From: Caedibacter sp052030685 | GTDB lineage: Bacteria > Pseudomonadota > Gammaproteobacteria > Francisellales > Francisellaceae | Length of the DNA stretch: 64,000 nt | Assembly: GCF_052030685.1 (NCBI RefSeq) | Contig: NZ_JBQAJM010000009.1 | Location: forward strand, 1-64,000 | Direction of reading: 5' to 3' | Shown here: positions 37,348-46,642 of the stretch, in pieces | How the letters are laid out: every line of letters begins with the position of its first letter | Position numbering within the stretch: the stretch's first letter is position 1 | Position numbers and translations under genes: made by a program | The notes under the pieces: generated by a model | Database searches by the model: none | Seen by the model: only the letters and a program-made list of their open reading frames with translations | Told to the model about the DNA's origin: nothing

Positions 37348-37632
37348 TTAGCTTATATTTACAGAAACAACCGCCTCTAGTTCTTTTATTTTTTCTCTTA
37401 AACTTAAAATAATTGAAATGCCCGATGGATTAACACCTAAATCACGCATTAAACGCATCGCTGATTTAGCGCGTGCAATATCATATGCTGAAACATAATA
37501 ACTATCCGCTTGCAATTTAGCACTTACCACATCATGCTCAATCCATTCGATAATAATAGTTTGTGGCACACATAACATTTCGGATAACTCAACAATGCTA
37601 ATATAGTCACTTTTTATAATCATCTCCGTCAT
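37348..37632 (-). CDS. cbpM: chaperone modulator CbpM
   Basis: 94-residue MerR-like protein that binds the J-domain of CbpA and inhibits its co-chaperone activity. The N-terminal helix-turn-helix-like part (ISIVELSEMLCVPQTIIIEWIE, in two blocks) and the DIARAKSAMRLMRDLGVNP segment are typical. It lies 2 bp after cbpA, the canonical pair. Confidence 0.93.
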   Translation of the reverse strand: MTEMIIKSDYISIVELSEMLCVPQTIIIEWIEHDVVSAKLQADSYYVSAYDIARAKSAMRLMRDLGVNPSGISIILSLREKIKELEAVVSVNIS

Positions 37633-37634
37633 CT

Positions 37635-38579
37635 TTATGCTCCTAATAGATCTTTACGCGGATCAAACGCCATCTCAGTGGCCATGTTTTGATAAAATGC
37701 TTTTTGTGCTGCTGATACCGCAGGCGGCAATATAACATCTAGCACCACATAAAAATCACCACCTGCCAAGCCTTTACCTTTTAAGCGCATTTTTTTACCA
37801 CTTTGGGTATGCTCTGGCACCTTAAGCTTTATCTGACCATGTGGTGTTGGTAAATTAATCTCAGCACCTAACGCCGCCTCCCAAGGCGCTATGGGGATAT
37901 GACTATAAATATCATTACCAACTACTTTGTATTGTTTATCAGACTGAACAATGATCTCAAGATATAAATTACCACTTAAGCCACCGCCAACACCTGCTTC
38001 TCCTTGGCCTTTTAGACGGATTTGTTGATGATTGCCAACGGCTTTAGGAATTTTAACTTTTAGACGTTTCGTTTTCTCAACAACTAGCCCCTTTTCATTA
38101 ACTGCCTGATAAGCAAAATGCAGCTCACGCTCAACACCTGCTAAAGCATCGTTTACGCTAATTTCAACCTTGGTATGCAAATCCTGACCGTTCATTGCAA
38201 AACCTTGTTTACGCCCTTGACGCTGGTTATGCTGTTGGCGGAAAAATTCACCAAAGATATTCTCATAACCACTAAAATCACCTTCTTGGTAAAAGTGTTG
38301 TTGGCGATTGCCATGCCCTTGATGCGTATTTCTGCCTTGATGAAAGTCGCCGGCTTTAGCATGCTGCCAATTAGCGCCATATTGATCGTATAGCTTGCGC
38401 TTTTCACTATCTTTCAGTACTTCATAAGCATCTTGCACTTCTTTGAATTTCTCTTCGGCATTGGCTTCTGTACTGACATCAGGATGATACTTTTTAGCTA
38501 AACGACGATAGGCTTTTTTAATCTCAGCATCGGTGGCTGTTTTGGCTACACCTAACAGCTGATAGTAATCTTTTTCCAT
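37635..38579 (-). CDS. cbpA: curved-DNA-binding J-protein
   Basis: 314-residue class B J-protein. The J-domain (1-70) has an intact HPD at 32-34 (KKYHPDVS). A Gly/Gln/His-rich linker (about 75-125) follows, then two beta-sandwich client-binding domains (about 130-300). No zinc-finger region is present, as expected for CbpA as opposed to DnaJ. It acts with the housekeeping DnaK and also binds curved DNA. Coupled to cbpM. It contrasts with the HPD-less J-like protein at 9550-9858. Confidence 0.94.
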   Translation of the reverse strand: MEKDYYQLLGVAKTATDAEIKKAYRRLAKKYHPDVSTEANAEEKFKEVQDAYEVLKDSEKRKLYDQYGANWQHAKAGDFHQGRNTHQGHGNRQQHFYQEGDFSGYENIFGEFFRQQHNQRQGRKQGFAMNGQDLHTKVEISVNDALAGVERELHFAYQAVNEKGLVVEKTKRLKVKIPKAVGNHQQIRLKGQGEAGVGGGLSGNLYLEIIVQSDKQYKVVGNDIYSHIPIAPWEAALGAEINLPTPHGQIKLKVPEHTQSGKKMRLKGKGLAGGDFYVVLDVILPPAVSAAQKAFYQNMATEMAFDPRKDLLGA

Positions 38580-38635
38580 AGATCAATTTCCTTTTACTTA
38601 GTTTTTATTTTGTCAATACCGCTTAATAATTTAAG

Positions 38636-39694
38636 TTAATAACATATCTCTTTTTGTTGCTCTTTAAAGTAACGAGCAATGCCGCCTTCATAGTTATAGA
38701 CGTTTTCAAAGCCAAGCTCAATAAGCTTTTGTGCAGCCTTTTGACTTCTAACGCCAAGTTTGCAAATCACTATAATTTTTTGTGCTTTACTTATACCTTC
38801 TGGCACAACACCTTGCAACACTTGCGCCAACGGCAGATGTTCTGCTTTAACGTCTAAGGCAGCAATATCAAGCTCCCATGCTTCGCGCACATCAATAATC
38901 AATGCCTCTGGATCAAGCTGATATGCCTTTTGTACTTCGATTACTGTATTATTGTTTTGCTCAAGACCAAAATCATGTGTTACACAACCCTTGCAATTTG
39001 GATTGCGTCTAAACCCATAATTTTGCCAAGTCAATGCATCACTATCAAATATCATTAGATGCTGCTTAATCTCTTTGCCTAAAAAGAAATTCACTGCCAT
39101 ATTTGCTGCCATCGTGCCAACGACACCGACACTTGCGCCCAACACCCCTGCTTCTGAGCAATTTGGCACTAAGTGAGCCGGAGGTGGCGATGGATATAAA
39201 CAACGATAGCAAGACTTTGTGGGATCAAAAAAACTTAATTGCGCCTGTGATTTAAGCACACTGGCACTAATAAAGGGTTTATTAAACTTGCAACATGCGT
39301 CATTTACTGCATAACGCGTTTGAAAATTATCACTGCCATCGATGATTAAATCATAGGTTGTAAAAAGCTCGCACGCACGCTCAAAATCTAAGCGCTCATT
39401 ATATTCGATCAACTCAATATCACTATTAATTGCTGATAAATGATTTACTGCAGTCGTTGATTTTGCAACGCCCAAATCATTTTCGGTAAATAAGATTTGT
39501 CGTTGCAAATTAGATAATTCAACCACATCAAAATCAACAAGTCCTAAAACACCAACACCAGCTGCTGCCAAATACATCGACACAGGAGAGCCAATGCCAC
39601 CACAACCGATAATACAAACGCGCGCATTTTGTAATTTTTGCTGTCCTTCAATCCCCATAACCGGAAAATGACGTTGATAACGTTTATAATTCAT
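38636..39694 (-). CDS. MoeB/ThiF-type sulfur-carrier adenylyltransferase fused to rhodanese
   Basis: 352 residues. The E1-like domain has the nucleotide loop GCGGIGSP at 30-37, the catalytic aspartate segment IDGSDNF (118-124), and a zinc site of CYRC (C162, C165) with CKGC (C234, C237). NCSEAGVLG carries C179. The C-terminal rhodanese domain (about 255-352) has its active cysteine at C311 (ICKLGVRS). The fusion activates the C-terminus of a ThiS/MoaD-like protein and delivers sulfur. No thi or moa gene lies nearby, so the pathway (thiamine or molybdopterin) cannot be told. Confidence 0.9.
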   Translation of the reverse strand: MNYKRYQRHFPVMGIEGQQKLQNARVCIIGCGGIGSPVSMYLAAAGVGVLGLVDFDVVELSNLQRQILFTENDLGVAKSTTAVNHLSAINSDIELIEYNERLDFERACELFTTYDLIIDGSDNFQTRYAVNDACCKFNKPFISASVLKSQAQLSFFDPTKSCYRCLYPSPPPAHLVPNCSEAGVLGASVGVVGTMAANMAVNFFLGKEIKQHLMIFDSDALTWQNYGFRRNPNCKGCVTHDFGLEQNNNTVIEVQKAYQLDPEALIIDVREAWELDIAALDVKAEHLPLAQVLQGVVPEGISKAQKIIVICKLGVRSQKAAQKLIELGFENVYNYEGGIARYFKEQQKEICY

Positions 39695-39834
39695 AAGATA
39701 TATTCATCAAACTCTATATGATGCCATCAATTATAACCGCTCTAAGCAAGCTATCAATTCAACAACTAGCACTTTCGATCTAAAAACCTTGTAATATTGT
39801 TGTTACGAGCAGGCAAACTAAATAGTTATAATAG

Positions 39835-40932
39835 CTAATCCAATTTTTCACAAACATTATTTTGTAACTGAAAATGTGCAAACTCAATATTATTTAGCAA
39901 ACTTTGTAAATGCTCTAATTTAATTGCTGTCATAATGATTTGTGCATTAATATGCATCAACTTATTAAGCACTTTTTGTAAATGCATTTGATCTAGCTCT
40001 GAGTGCAGGTCATCCACAAGATAAATACAACCGGTTTGATGTTCTTTTGAAAATATCTCACCTTGTGCTAGTTTCAACGCTGATATCAAAATCTTCTGCT
40101 GACCGCGCGAAAGAATATCTTGCGCTGGATGACCTTTGACCTTAAAGCGTAAATCGGCGCGATGCACACCATGACTGGTAACACCTGTTTTTGCATCACT
40201 GACATAGCTCGATGTTAATACTTCCGCTAAGCTTTTATCCTGTGACCAACCACGATAATAGCTCATGTCAATAACAAGTTCGCTGTTAAATTCTTTAAGA
40301 ATTGACATGACTTTAGGCATTAAAATCTCAAAGTATTCAAGTCGTGCCTGATCTAAACTTTCTGATTTAGCAACAAGCTCTTGATCCAAAATTTCTATAT
40401 AGCTTAATGGATAACCTTGCTTTAATGCCGCATTACGCTGCTTAATCAAACGTTTTGATTGCTGCCATAATGTTAAAAATTGAGGCTTATGATAAAAAGC
40501 CCCCCAATCTAGAAGTTTAGAGCGTTGTTGCGCGCCACTATTTATTAAGCTAAAGCTCTCAGGATTAAACAGTTGTACAGGCAATGCACGTGTTAACTGT
40601 GCTTGCGATTGTGCATCTTCAGCATTTAATTTCACGATACTTTTACTGTGTTTGTCACGCATGCTAGCAAGCGTTTTTTCTTTTAAATCATTCGCTCCAT
40701 AACCACTATAAAATTTAGCAAACAGTTGAAAATTATCTTTTTCATGCTCGATGATTCGCGCAAGCTGTGAGCTTCTAAAAGAACGCCCCATCGATAAAAA
40801 ATATATAGCTTCTAAAATAGAGGTTTTGCCACTGCCATTTTGCCCACAAACAACATTCACTCGCGGATGCAATGCCAATGAGGTATTGGCTAAATTACGA
40901 AACTGAAAGATATTAAGTGCGCTGATATACAT
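39835..40932 (-). CDS. recF: DNA replication and repair protein RecF
   Basis: 365-residue SMC-like ATPase loading RecA at gaps. Walker A GQNGSGKT at 30-37, signature LSRGQQKIL and Walker B IYLVDDLHSELD near 290-330. TSHGVHRADLRF marks the conserved central block. It is not in the usual dnaA-dnaN-recF-gyrB order; it follows dgt by 13 bp and is followed by a 140-bp gap. Confidence 0.95.
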   Translation of the reverse strand: MYISALNIFQFRNLANTSLALHPRVNVVCGQNGSGKTSILEAIYFLSMGRSFRSSQLARIIEHEKDNFQLFAKFYSGYGANDLKEKTLASMRDKHSKSIVKLNAEDAQSQAQLTRALPVQLFNPESFSLINSGAQQRSKLLDWGAFYHKPQFLTLWQQSKRLIKQRNAALKQGYPLSYIEILDQELVAKSESLDQARLEYFEILMPKVMSILKEFNSELVIDMSYYRGWSQDKSLAEVLTSSYVSDAKTGVTSHGVHRADLRFKVKGHPAQDILSRGQQKILISALKLAQGEIFSKEHQTGCIYLVDDLHSELDQMHLQKVLNKLMHINAQIIMTAIKLEHLQSLLNNIEFAHFQLQNNVCEKLD

Positions 40933-40945
40933 AAACGAGAAAAGC

Positions 40946-42331
40946 TTAAACCGGTTTAAAAATGCTTTGCACAGATGACGAGGTTAAACGATTATGTAGC
41001 TCAATCGCATAGCGATCAGTCATGCTTGCTATAAAATCACTGATGACTCGCGCACGATTAATCTGATCATCTGGGTCAAAGGCATAAAAAATCTCACCAA
41101 TATCTTCAGGCAAAAGGGATGTCTCTATCTGTGAGTTAATTAATATATCAAATAATGAAGAGATAATCTCACGCCCTTGATAACGCACAACATTCATCTT
41201 GGGTGAGCTAATCACCATAAAGTAGACAAAAAGCTTTAATACTTCGACTTGTTTGTAAACGTCTGACTCAAGAGAAACTGAGGATAATACTGGACAAGTC
41301 TCATCATAATTAAGGGATACATGTGAAATACAATAATGCACAAGGTTTGAAGTGAATTTTGTGCGTAAATAGCTTGAAGTAGCCAGTTTTTTTGCCTGCT
41401 GATAAATATCGTCAAATTTAGCATCAAAATCGATAATCCCTTCAAATATTGATTTTAAAATCGCTTTAATCTCTGTGATTGATAAATAAAGCCCATCAAG
41501 CTCAGCTTGCTGCTGTACTTTTATAAGTACTTTTTCTTCGGCATTAACCATTGATAATGGATCTAAAAAACCACCCTTGAAAGCGTCCTCAATATCATAA
41601 GTCGAATACGCAATATCATCTGCCAAATCCATAATTGAGCATTCTATTGTCTTAAACTTGCTCCCATGCAAGGCATCTAGAGGATAACCAAAAAGCACAT
41701 GTTGTTTAATTTTCTCAACCATTGCCTTTTCGCTGGCATAGTACCCTTTTATCGGTCGATCACTCGAGCTAATAATATAACTAGGAATCTCTTTGTCATA
41801 TTTGAGTGTTGCCGCCAAGGTACGATGTGTTAAATTCAAGCCAAAACGATTATCCTTACCTGAATGAATAGGTCCCTCGCCTTTAAACACTTTTTTCTCG
41901 GTTTTTGCTAATAACCTTAACGTTTGCGCATTGCCCTCAAAACCACCAAATTCACGCATTTTAGCATGTAATGCTTTCTCGCCATTATGGCCAAAGGGTG
42001 GGTGTCCAATATCATGACACAATGCTGCTGTCTCGACTAAGTCAGTATCCAAGTCTAAGTCAAAGCGTGAGTTTAATCCTGTTGCAATGGATTTGGCAAC
42101 TTGCGCCACTTCCAGCGAATGCGTTAATCTGTTTCTAAAAAATTCACTTTCAGAACAAGGAAAAATCTGTGTTTTGCCTTGCAGACGCCTAAAAGATGCT
42201 GAGTGAATGACACGTGCATAATCACGACGAAAGGCAGAAAAATGCTCTTTTGGATGTGATTCATACACACCACGATAATAATCTTTTTCCTGATAAAGTG
42301 ATCTTTTTAGCTTGCTTGACATAACTGTCAA
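40946..42331 (-). CDS. dgt: deoxyguanosinetriphosphate triphosphohydrolase-like protein
   Basis: HD-domain dNTPase, 461 residues. Metal ligands are H71 (RLTHSLEVAQVAK) and H106-D107 (CHDIGHPPFGHNGE). The family block SVSLESDVYKQVE and a helical C-terminus are present. Start: the frame can begin at TTG 42331 with AGGA about 5 bases before it, or at ATG 42322 (MSSKLKRSLY), which is 12 bases from AGGA. I left the longer form. Probably cotranscribed with recF. Confidence 0.92.
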   Translation of the reverse strand: MTVMSSKLKRSLYQEKDYYRGVYESHPKEHFSAFRRDYARVIHSASFRRLQGKTQIFPCSESEFFRNRLTHSLEVAQVAKSIATGLNSRFDLDLDTDLVETAALCHDIGHPPFGHNGEKALHAKMREFGGFEGNAQTLRLLAKTEKKVFKGEGPIHSGKDNRFGLNLTHRTLAATLKYDKEIPSYIISSSDRPIKGYYASEKAMVEKIKQHVLFGYPLDALHGSKFKTIECSIMDLADDIAYSTYDIEDAFKGGFLDPLSMVNAEEKVLIKVQQQAELDGLYLSITEIKAILKSIFEGIIDFDAKFDDIYQQAKKLATSSYLRTKFTSNLVHYCISHVSLNYDETCPVLSSVSLESDVYKQVEVLKLFVYFMVISSPKMNVVRYQGREIISSLFDILINSQIETSLLPEDIGEIFYAFDPDDQINRARVISDFIASMTDRYAIELHNRLTSSSVQSIFKPV

Positions 42332-42424
42332 TATTTCCTGTTGTTAACTTAATTTCTAACACAACAGCAGTGTAACTGATTGTTTGTGCTTTTCACAGCG
42401 CTTCGTGCACTGTCAGGCATAGTA

Positions 42425-42452
42425 TTGACGTTTTTTTGTTTGTCATTACTTT
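42425..42452 (+). promoter_or_regulatory. weak candidate promoter of the chaperone-usher operon
   Basis: TTGACG (42425-42430), 16-bp spacer, TACTTT (42447-42452). The -10 box is poor. It lies in the 248-bp divergent region between dgt and the first pilin-like gene, leaving a leader of about 120 bases. Confidence 0.3.
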
Positions 42453-42579
42453 ACAGAGTTAATAAATCTACGTAATAATAAGCGCGTTGTTGCATAAGCT
42501 GTTATTAGCCGAGCATCAGCAAATTAGGTTTGATAAATCCTTAAGGAAAATAATAAGAATACACAAAGGAGCATAATTT

Positions 42580-43062
42580 ATGAAGAAAGTTTTAGTTGCA
42601 GTATTCACAGTAGGTGCGTTGTTATCGATTTCAGCTTTTGCTAAAGAGGCAGGCAAATCTGAAGTTGTTGTTGAAGCAAAAAGCATTCTTGGTGATCTTA
42701 GCATGAACCAAAAGATTGTTATTTCAGCTGCTGACGTTGCTGCAGGCAAAGACAAAACTTTTGATTTGGCCGAGTTCTGCACATATACCAATGATAAAAA
42801 TGGCAAAGTAACGGTTGATGTTTCAAATAATGAGAAGAAATTTGCAGTTGTCGGTACCAAAGGTGAAGGTCAGCTACCTTACACGCTTGTGATCAATAAA
42901 ACGCCTGTCAAATATGGTAAAAATGAACTGGTTGTTGATGCTAATGATTTACCATCAGGCTGTAAAACCAAAGAAGCGGTTTCTATGACATTTAAAGGTG
43001 CTGATATTCGCAATGCAAAAGCTGGGACATATAATGCCTCTTTGAATTTAAGTGTTGCTTAA
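42580..43062 (+). CDS. major pilin-like secreted subunit of the chaperone-usher locus
   Basis: 160 residues. Signal peptide 1-21, cleavage predicted after SAFA. The mature protein is a short beta-rich domain with two cysteines (C67, C128) suited to one disulfide. It shares with the protein at 43648 the blocks MNQKIVISA, GQLPYTLVINK and IRNAKAGTYNASL. A beta-strand rich in alternating Val (SEVVVEA) near the N-terminus could act as donor strand. AAAGGAG precedes the ATG. First gene of a four-gene operon with a chaperone and an usher, so I call it the major subunit. I do not recognise a named pilin family. Confidence 0.75.
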   Translation: MKKVLVAVFTVGALLSISAFAKEAGKSEVVVEAKSILGDLSMNQKIVISAADVAAGKDKTFDLAEFCTYTNDKNGKVTVDVSNNEKKFAVVGTKGEGQLPYTLVINKTPVKYGKNELVVDANDLPSGCKTKEAVSMTFKGADIRNAKAGTYNASLNLSVA

Positions 43063-43157
43063 CAACACGTATTCAATTAAATTTTTCAGTACATAAGTAA
43101 AACCATAAGGGATATCTTTTTAGAGAGTCCCTTTTGTTATTTATAAGGAATAAAGCC

Positions 43158-43619
43158 ATGAAATTAATGCGTATATTCGCAGGTCTTTTGTTACTGACCA
43201 TTAGTACATCTTCTCTTTTTGCTGGTGCGGTACTTGATGTTGTTAAACCTGATGTTGTCATCAACCAAAAAGTTAAACGTGATTATATTCCACTGACTAA
43301 CATTGGTAATAGCAAGGGTACCTTTATTGTACAAGTTAAGAATGTAACGGATCCTAAAAACATTATCACTTATAGCAATAAAGAACTTAAAAATCTACCT
43401 GTTATTATCAGCCCGATATTAATTCGTAATTTAGGCGCTGGCAATAATAAGCGTATTTCAGTGCGTGCAAAGGGTAAAGTCACTAAACCTATGAAACTAC
43501 AGTTAGTGATTAGTGAATATAAAAAGTCAGCTGATGACAAAACGGCAGTTGCCGACGATGCAGCAGGTATTGATGTGCAAGGATCTATCCATTATATTGC
43601 CAACATTGTAATTGGTTAA
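43158..43619 (+). CDS. small one-domain pilus chaperone-like protein
   Basis: 153 residues with a signal peptide (1-22, after SLFA). The remaining ~130 residues look like the first Ig-like domain of a periplasmic pilus chaperone: IPLTNIGNSKGTFIVQVKNV, then SPILIRNLGAGNNKRISVRA, which resembles the loop-strand where usher chaperones cap subunits. The second Ig domain is absent; standard chaperones are about 230-250 residues. Start at 43158 chosen because AAGGA is 9 bases before it; the in-frame extension to 43134 has no ribosome site. It sits between the two pilin-like genes. Confidence 0.65.
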   Translation: MKLMRIFAGLLLLTISTSSLFAGAVLDVVKPDVVINQKVKRDYIPLTNIGNSKGTFIVQVKNVTDPKNIITYSNKELKNLPVIISPILIRNLGAGNNKRISVRAKGKVTKPMKLQLVISEYKKSADDKTAVADDAAGIDVQGSIHYIANIVIG

Positions 43620-43647
43620 TAATCGATACTAAATCATGGGAGGCTAA

Positions 43648-44163
43648 ATGACAGCATCAAGCAAACGTCTTGCTTTTATTTTTTTTCTTGCTGCCTTTAC
43701 CCCTGCAACCCTAACGGCTTATCAGTTCAAGAACAACTCAAAATACTATGAGCGCCCAACTAAAAAAGAACAAGAAAACCCACGTTTCGTGGTTGGCAAT
43801 CTGACACTCAATGAAAAAATCGTTATTAGTGCAGATATGATCACCAAAGGTCGGGATCAAATTATTCCTATAGGCACTTTCTGCGCTTATCACAAGGGTA
43901 ATAAAAGCTTTCCTTTACGCGTTACCACAAATGAAGGTAAATTCATTGCTAAAGGTTTAAACAATCAAGGCAATCTACCTTATCGTATTTTAATTAACAA
44001 GATACCAATGCCTTACAACCAGATTCAGGCCATTCAAACAAATAATCACAACGTTAATGAATGTCAACTTTATGAAACCATTGCCATTAAATTCTCCAAA
44101 CATGCGATTCAAAATGCCAAAGCTGGACGTTACCAGCTGTCATTAATTCTGCAAAGCAGATAA
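43648..44163 (+). CDS. minor pilin-like subunit, paralogue of the first
   Basis: 171 residues, signal peptide about 1-24 (TLTA). It is a paralogue of the protein at 42580: NEKIVISAD, GTFCAY (C79), NLPYRILINKIP, C139 and IQNAKAGRYQLSL align in the same order. It differs by a ~25-residue charged, Tyr-rich insertion after the signal peptide (NNSKYYERPTKKEQENP). That makes it a likely tip or anchor subunit (inference). GGGAGG precedes the ATG. It ends 3 bp before the usher ATG. Confidence 0.72.
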   Translation: MTASSKRLAFIFFLAAFTPATLTAYQFKNNSKYYERPTKKEQENPRFVVGNLTLNEKIVISADMITKGRDQIIPIGTFCAYHKGNKSFPLRVTTNEGKFIAKGLNNQGNLPYRILINKIPMPYNQIQAIQTNNHNVNECQLYETIAIKFSKHAIQNAKAGRYQLSLILQSR

Positions 44164-44166
44164 GTC

Positions 44167-46638
44167 ATGCCTATTATTTATCAGCTCTTTTGCAAGAATA
44201 AGGTCAAGCAAATTGCTATCTATTTGAGCATCGCGCTATGCCACTGTTTATTTTTTGGCATGACACCTAAAATTTCTGCTGCCTCAGATTTACCGCCTGG
44301 CTTTGAAGACTTTATTGAAGATGATGAAACAAGCCTTGTTACTATTGTTTTTGGTAAAGAAAAACTACTAGAGACAACAGCCACTTTTAATGATGATGAA
44401 ATTACTTTTGATGAACCTGATCTTATATTACAAAAACTTAAACCCTATATTGCAAAAACTGCCCAACATTTACTATTGCAGGAGATATCAACACCACAAA
44501 AAACCAATGGCGAACGTAATTGCAGCAATGGTCCCAATTGTGGCTTTATTCGTCCACAAACATTGGGCGTTATTTTTGATCGCAATAATTATCGTGCGCA
44601 ACTGTTTATTAATCCCAAATATCTTCTGACACAAGATGCCGTTCCTGCTAAATTTCTGAAAGATTCAACCGCAGGCTTTGGCATGCTTAATCTATTCCAA
44701 CTGGGTCTATCAGGTAATAATGATCAGAACCACTCGATGGCTTTAAATCACAATGGTTATTTAGGCTATGGTAACTGGCATTTGGATTATAAGGATAACT
44801 TCACCTATTCCGTCACCCCTGGGCAGCCACCAATTAAGCAATTTCAGTTTCGTGACTTTGATCTAAATTGGCGCCATAAACAGTATCACCTATCAATAGG
44901 CTTACAAGATACAGTAGGCACAATGATCATCCCAAGTTTACAAATTATCGGCGCTAGCGTTCAAACCAATCTTGAGCTTTTGACTAACTTAAATGAGCAA
45001 ATTGCCACACCAGTTGAAGTCAATATCATTGTGCCTAGCTATGTTGATGTTTATCGTGGTAATACCTTAATTGATACCCAGTATTTCCCACCAGGGAATC
45101 ATTTTCTTGATACACGTAGTTTTCCCTCAGGTGCTTATATGCTACGCCTTGAAACACGCACATTGACCAATCAAACCTCTAATAAACAAGTTTATTTTAT
45201 TAAGACCAACGCATTACCACTTTTGACGTTACCTAATTATTACATAAGCTATGGGCGTTTGGCTGAACTTGTTTCAGGGACGACTTTTCCTACCCTAACC
45301 GATCTTAATGTACTGACGTTTGAAGCTAAACAGCGCTTAAGTAAATCTTTTGGTATTGGTGAGCATATAACCATGTTTAATCAACAAGAAGCCATTGGTG
45401 AGTTTATGTTCATGATGGAGTTGTCACATTTAAGTTTGTATAACTCACTTGCTGTGAGTAATTTTGGTGATCTTGGTCTTGCTTTTTCTATTGCGGGTAA
45501 CGTATCAGGCGTGACATTGAATACTTTTTTCCGACAAACCTGGGTTAAAGAAAATAGTAGTAGCTATATCAATCAGTATTTTGAAGACACACAAACCAGT
45601 AATACAAATATTGGCACATCATTGTCCTTTAATTGGCATGACATTAACTTCACAACTTCATTAAGCTATGCCTATATCGATAATAACTTCCAACACGATA
45701 TTGGTTTTGGTATTGCTAAAACGCTAAGCTTCGGAGACAACAATGACTTAACACTCTCGTTATCTTTAGATCACTCAAAAAGCAACAAAAGCGCCTTCTT
45801 ACAATTAACATGGAGCTTTGCCACACAAAATGGCTGGTATATGGCAGCAGGTCTTGAAGGTCAAGTAAGTCAACAAAGTGAGAAAGAAGTACAAAGAGAG
45901 GAAAACATTAAACTCAATATTGGCAAAGAGTTTGCAGGTAGTGACTATCAAAATGATGTAGGTGTCAGCACTGAAGTCAATCACAACACCCAATACTATT
46001 CACAATATGCAAGCACTAGCAATCGCTACTTTAATTCACTACAACAGCTTAATTTGGCACAATCAAAACATGATAAATCTGTCATTAGCTACAACATTCA
46101 AACATCAAGCTCACTTGCCTACACACCAATAACCAACTGGGGAATTAGTGGCTCAGATAATCGCAGTGGTGTACTTATTTATGTTAATGCAGATATTCCT
46201 AGTAAATATACCATCTATGTTGATGGCAAAGAAAATGCAATCATCGATAGTAATGAGAGTTACTTTGTACCAATGTCAGTATATAAAGAGCATAACGTAC
46301 AAGTTCAAGCGCATGAAGTCACCTTAAGCGTTCCTAACAATGACCGCGATATTATCCTTTATCCAGGTAATGTTGAAACGATTGAGCTTAATGCTAAACC
46401 TGCTGTTTTAATCATGGGCAACTTTGTGAATAGACAAGGGGAAATACTCAGTTATGCCAAAATAACGGGTGGATTAGAGCCCAGTGAAACTGATGCCGAT
46501 GGCTTTGCACAAATTGATGTCATACTAGGAGATAAACTTACCCTTGGGACCAAGGATGGACAAACTTGCACAGTCAACGCTAATGATTTAGAGGCAGAAG
46601 ATGGCATTGCTTTCCAAGATGAAATCATTTGTGAGTAA
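44167..46638 (+). CDS. outer-membrane usher, EcpC/CfaC (alpha-type) family
   Basis: 823 residues. Signal peptide about 1-39, N-terminal domain (LPPGFEDFIED), then a large beta-barrel. The plug region near 290-330 has VYRGNTLIDTQYFPPGNHF and DTRSFPSGAYMLRLE, which parallels EcpC as I recall it. The C-terminal domains contain LYPGNVETIELNA near 730, also EcpC-like, and a final cysteine pair (QTCTV and IICE). It secretes and assembles the pilin-like subunits encoded upstream. No tip-adhesin gene follows; the next gene is convergent. Confidence 0.88.
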   Translation: MPIIYQLFCKNKVKQIAIYLSIALCHCLFFGMTPKISAASDLPPGFEDFIEDDETSLVTIVFGKEKLLETTATFNDDEITFDEPDLILQKLKPYIAKTAQHLLLQEISTPQKTNGERNCSNGPNCGFIRPQTLGVIFDRNNYRAQLFINPKYLLTQDAVPAKFLKDSTAGFGMLNLFQLGLSGNNDQNHSMALNHNGYLGYGNWHLDYKDNFTYSVTPGQPPIKQFQFRDFDLNWRHKQYHLSIGLQDTVGTMIIPSLQIIGASVQTNLELLTNLNEQIATPVEVNIIVPSYVDVYRGNTLIDTQYFPPGNHFLDTRSFPSGAYMLRLETRTLTNQTSNKQVYFIKTNALPLLTLPNYYISYGRLAELVSGTTFPTLTDLNVLTFEAKQRLSKSFGIGEHITMFNQQEAIGEFMFMMELSHLSLYNSLAVSNFGDLGLAFSIAGNVSGVTLNTFFRQTWVKENSSSYINQYFEDTQTSNTNIGTSLSFNWHDINFTTSLSYAYIDNNFQHDIGFGIAKTLSFGDNNDLTLSLSLDHSKSNKSAFLQLTWSFATQNGWYMAAGLEGQVSQQSEKEVQREENIKLNIGKEFAGSDYQNDVGVSTEVNHNTQYYSQYASTSNRYFNSLQQLNLAQSKHDKSVISYNIQTSSSLAYTPITNWGISGSDNRSGVLIYVNADIPSKYTIYVDGKENAIIDSNESYFVPMSVYKEHNVQVQAHEVTLSVPNNDRDIILYPGNVETIELNAKPAVLIMGNFVNRQGEILSYAKITGGLEPSETDADGFAQIDVILGDKLTLGTKDGQTCTVNANDLEAEDGIAFQDEIICE

Positions 46639-46642
46639 TCAA

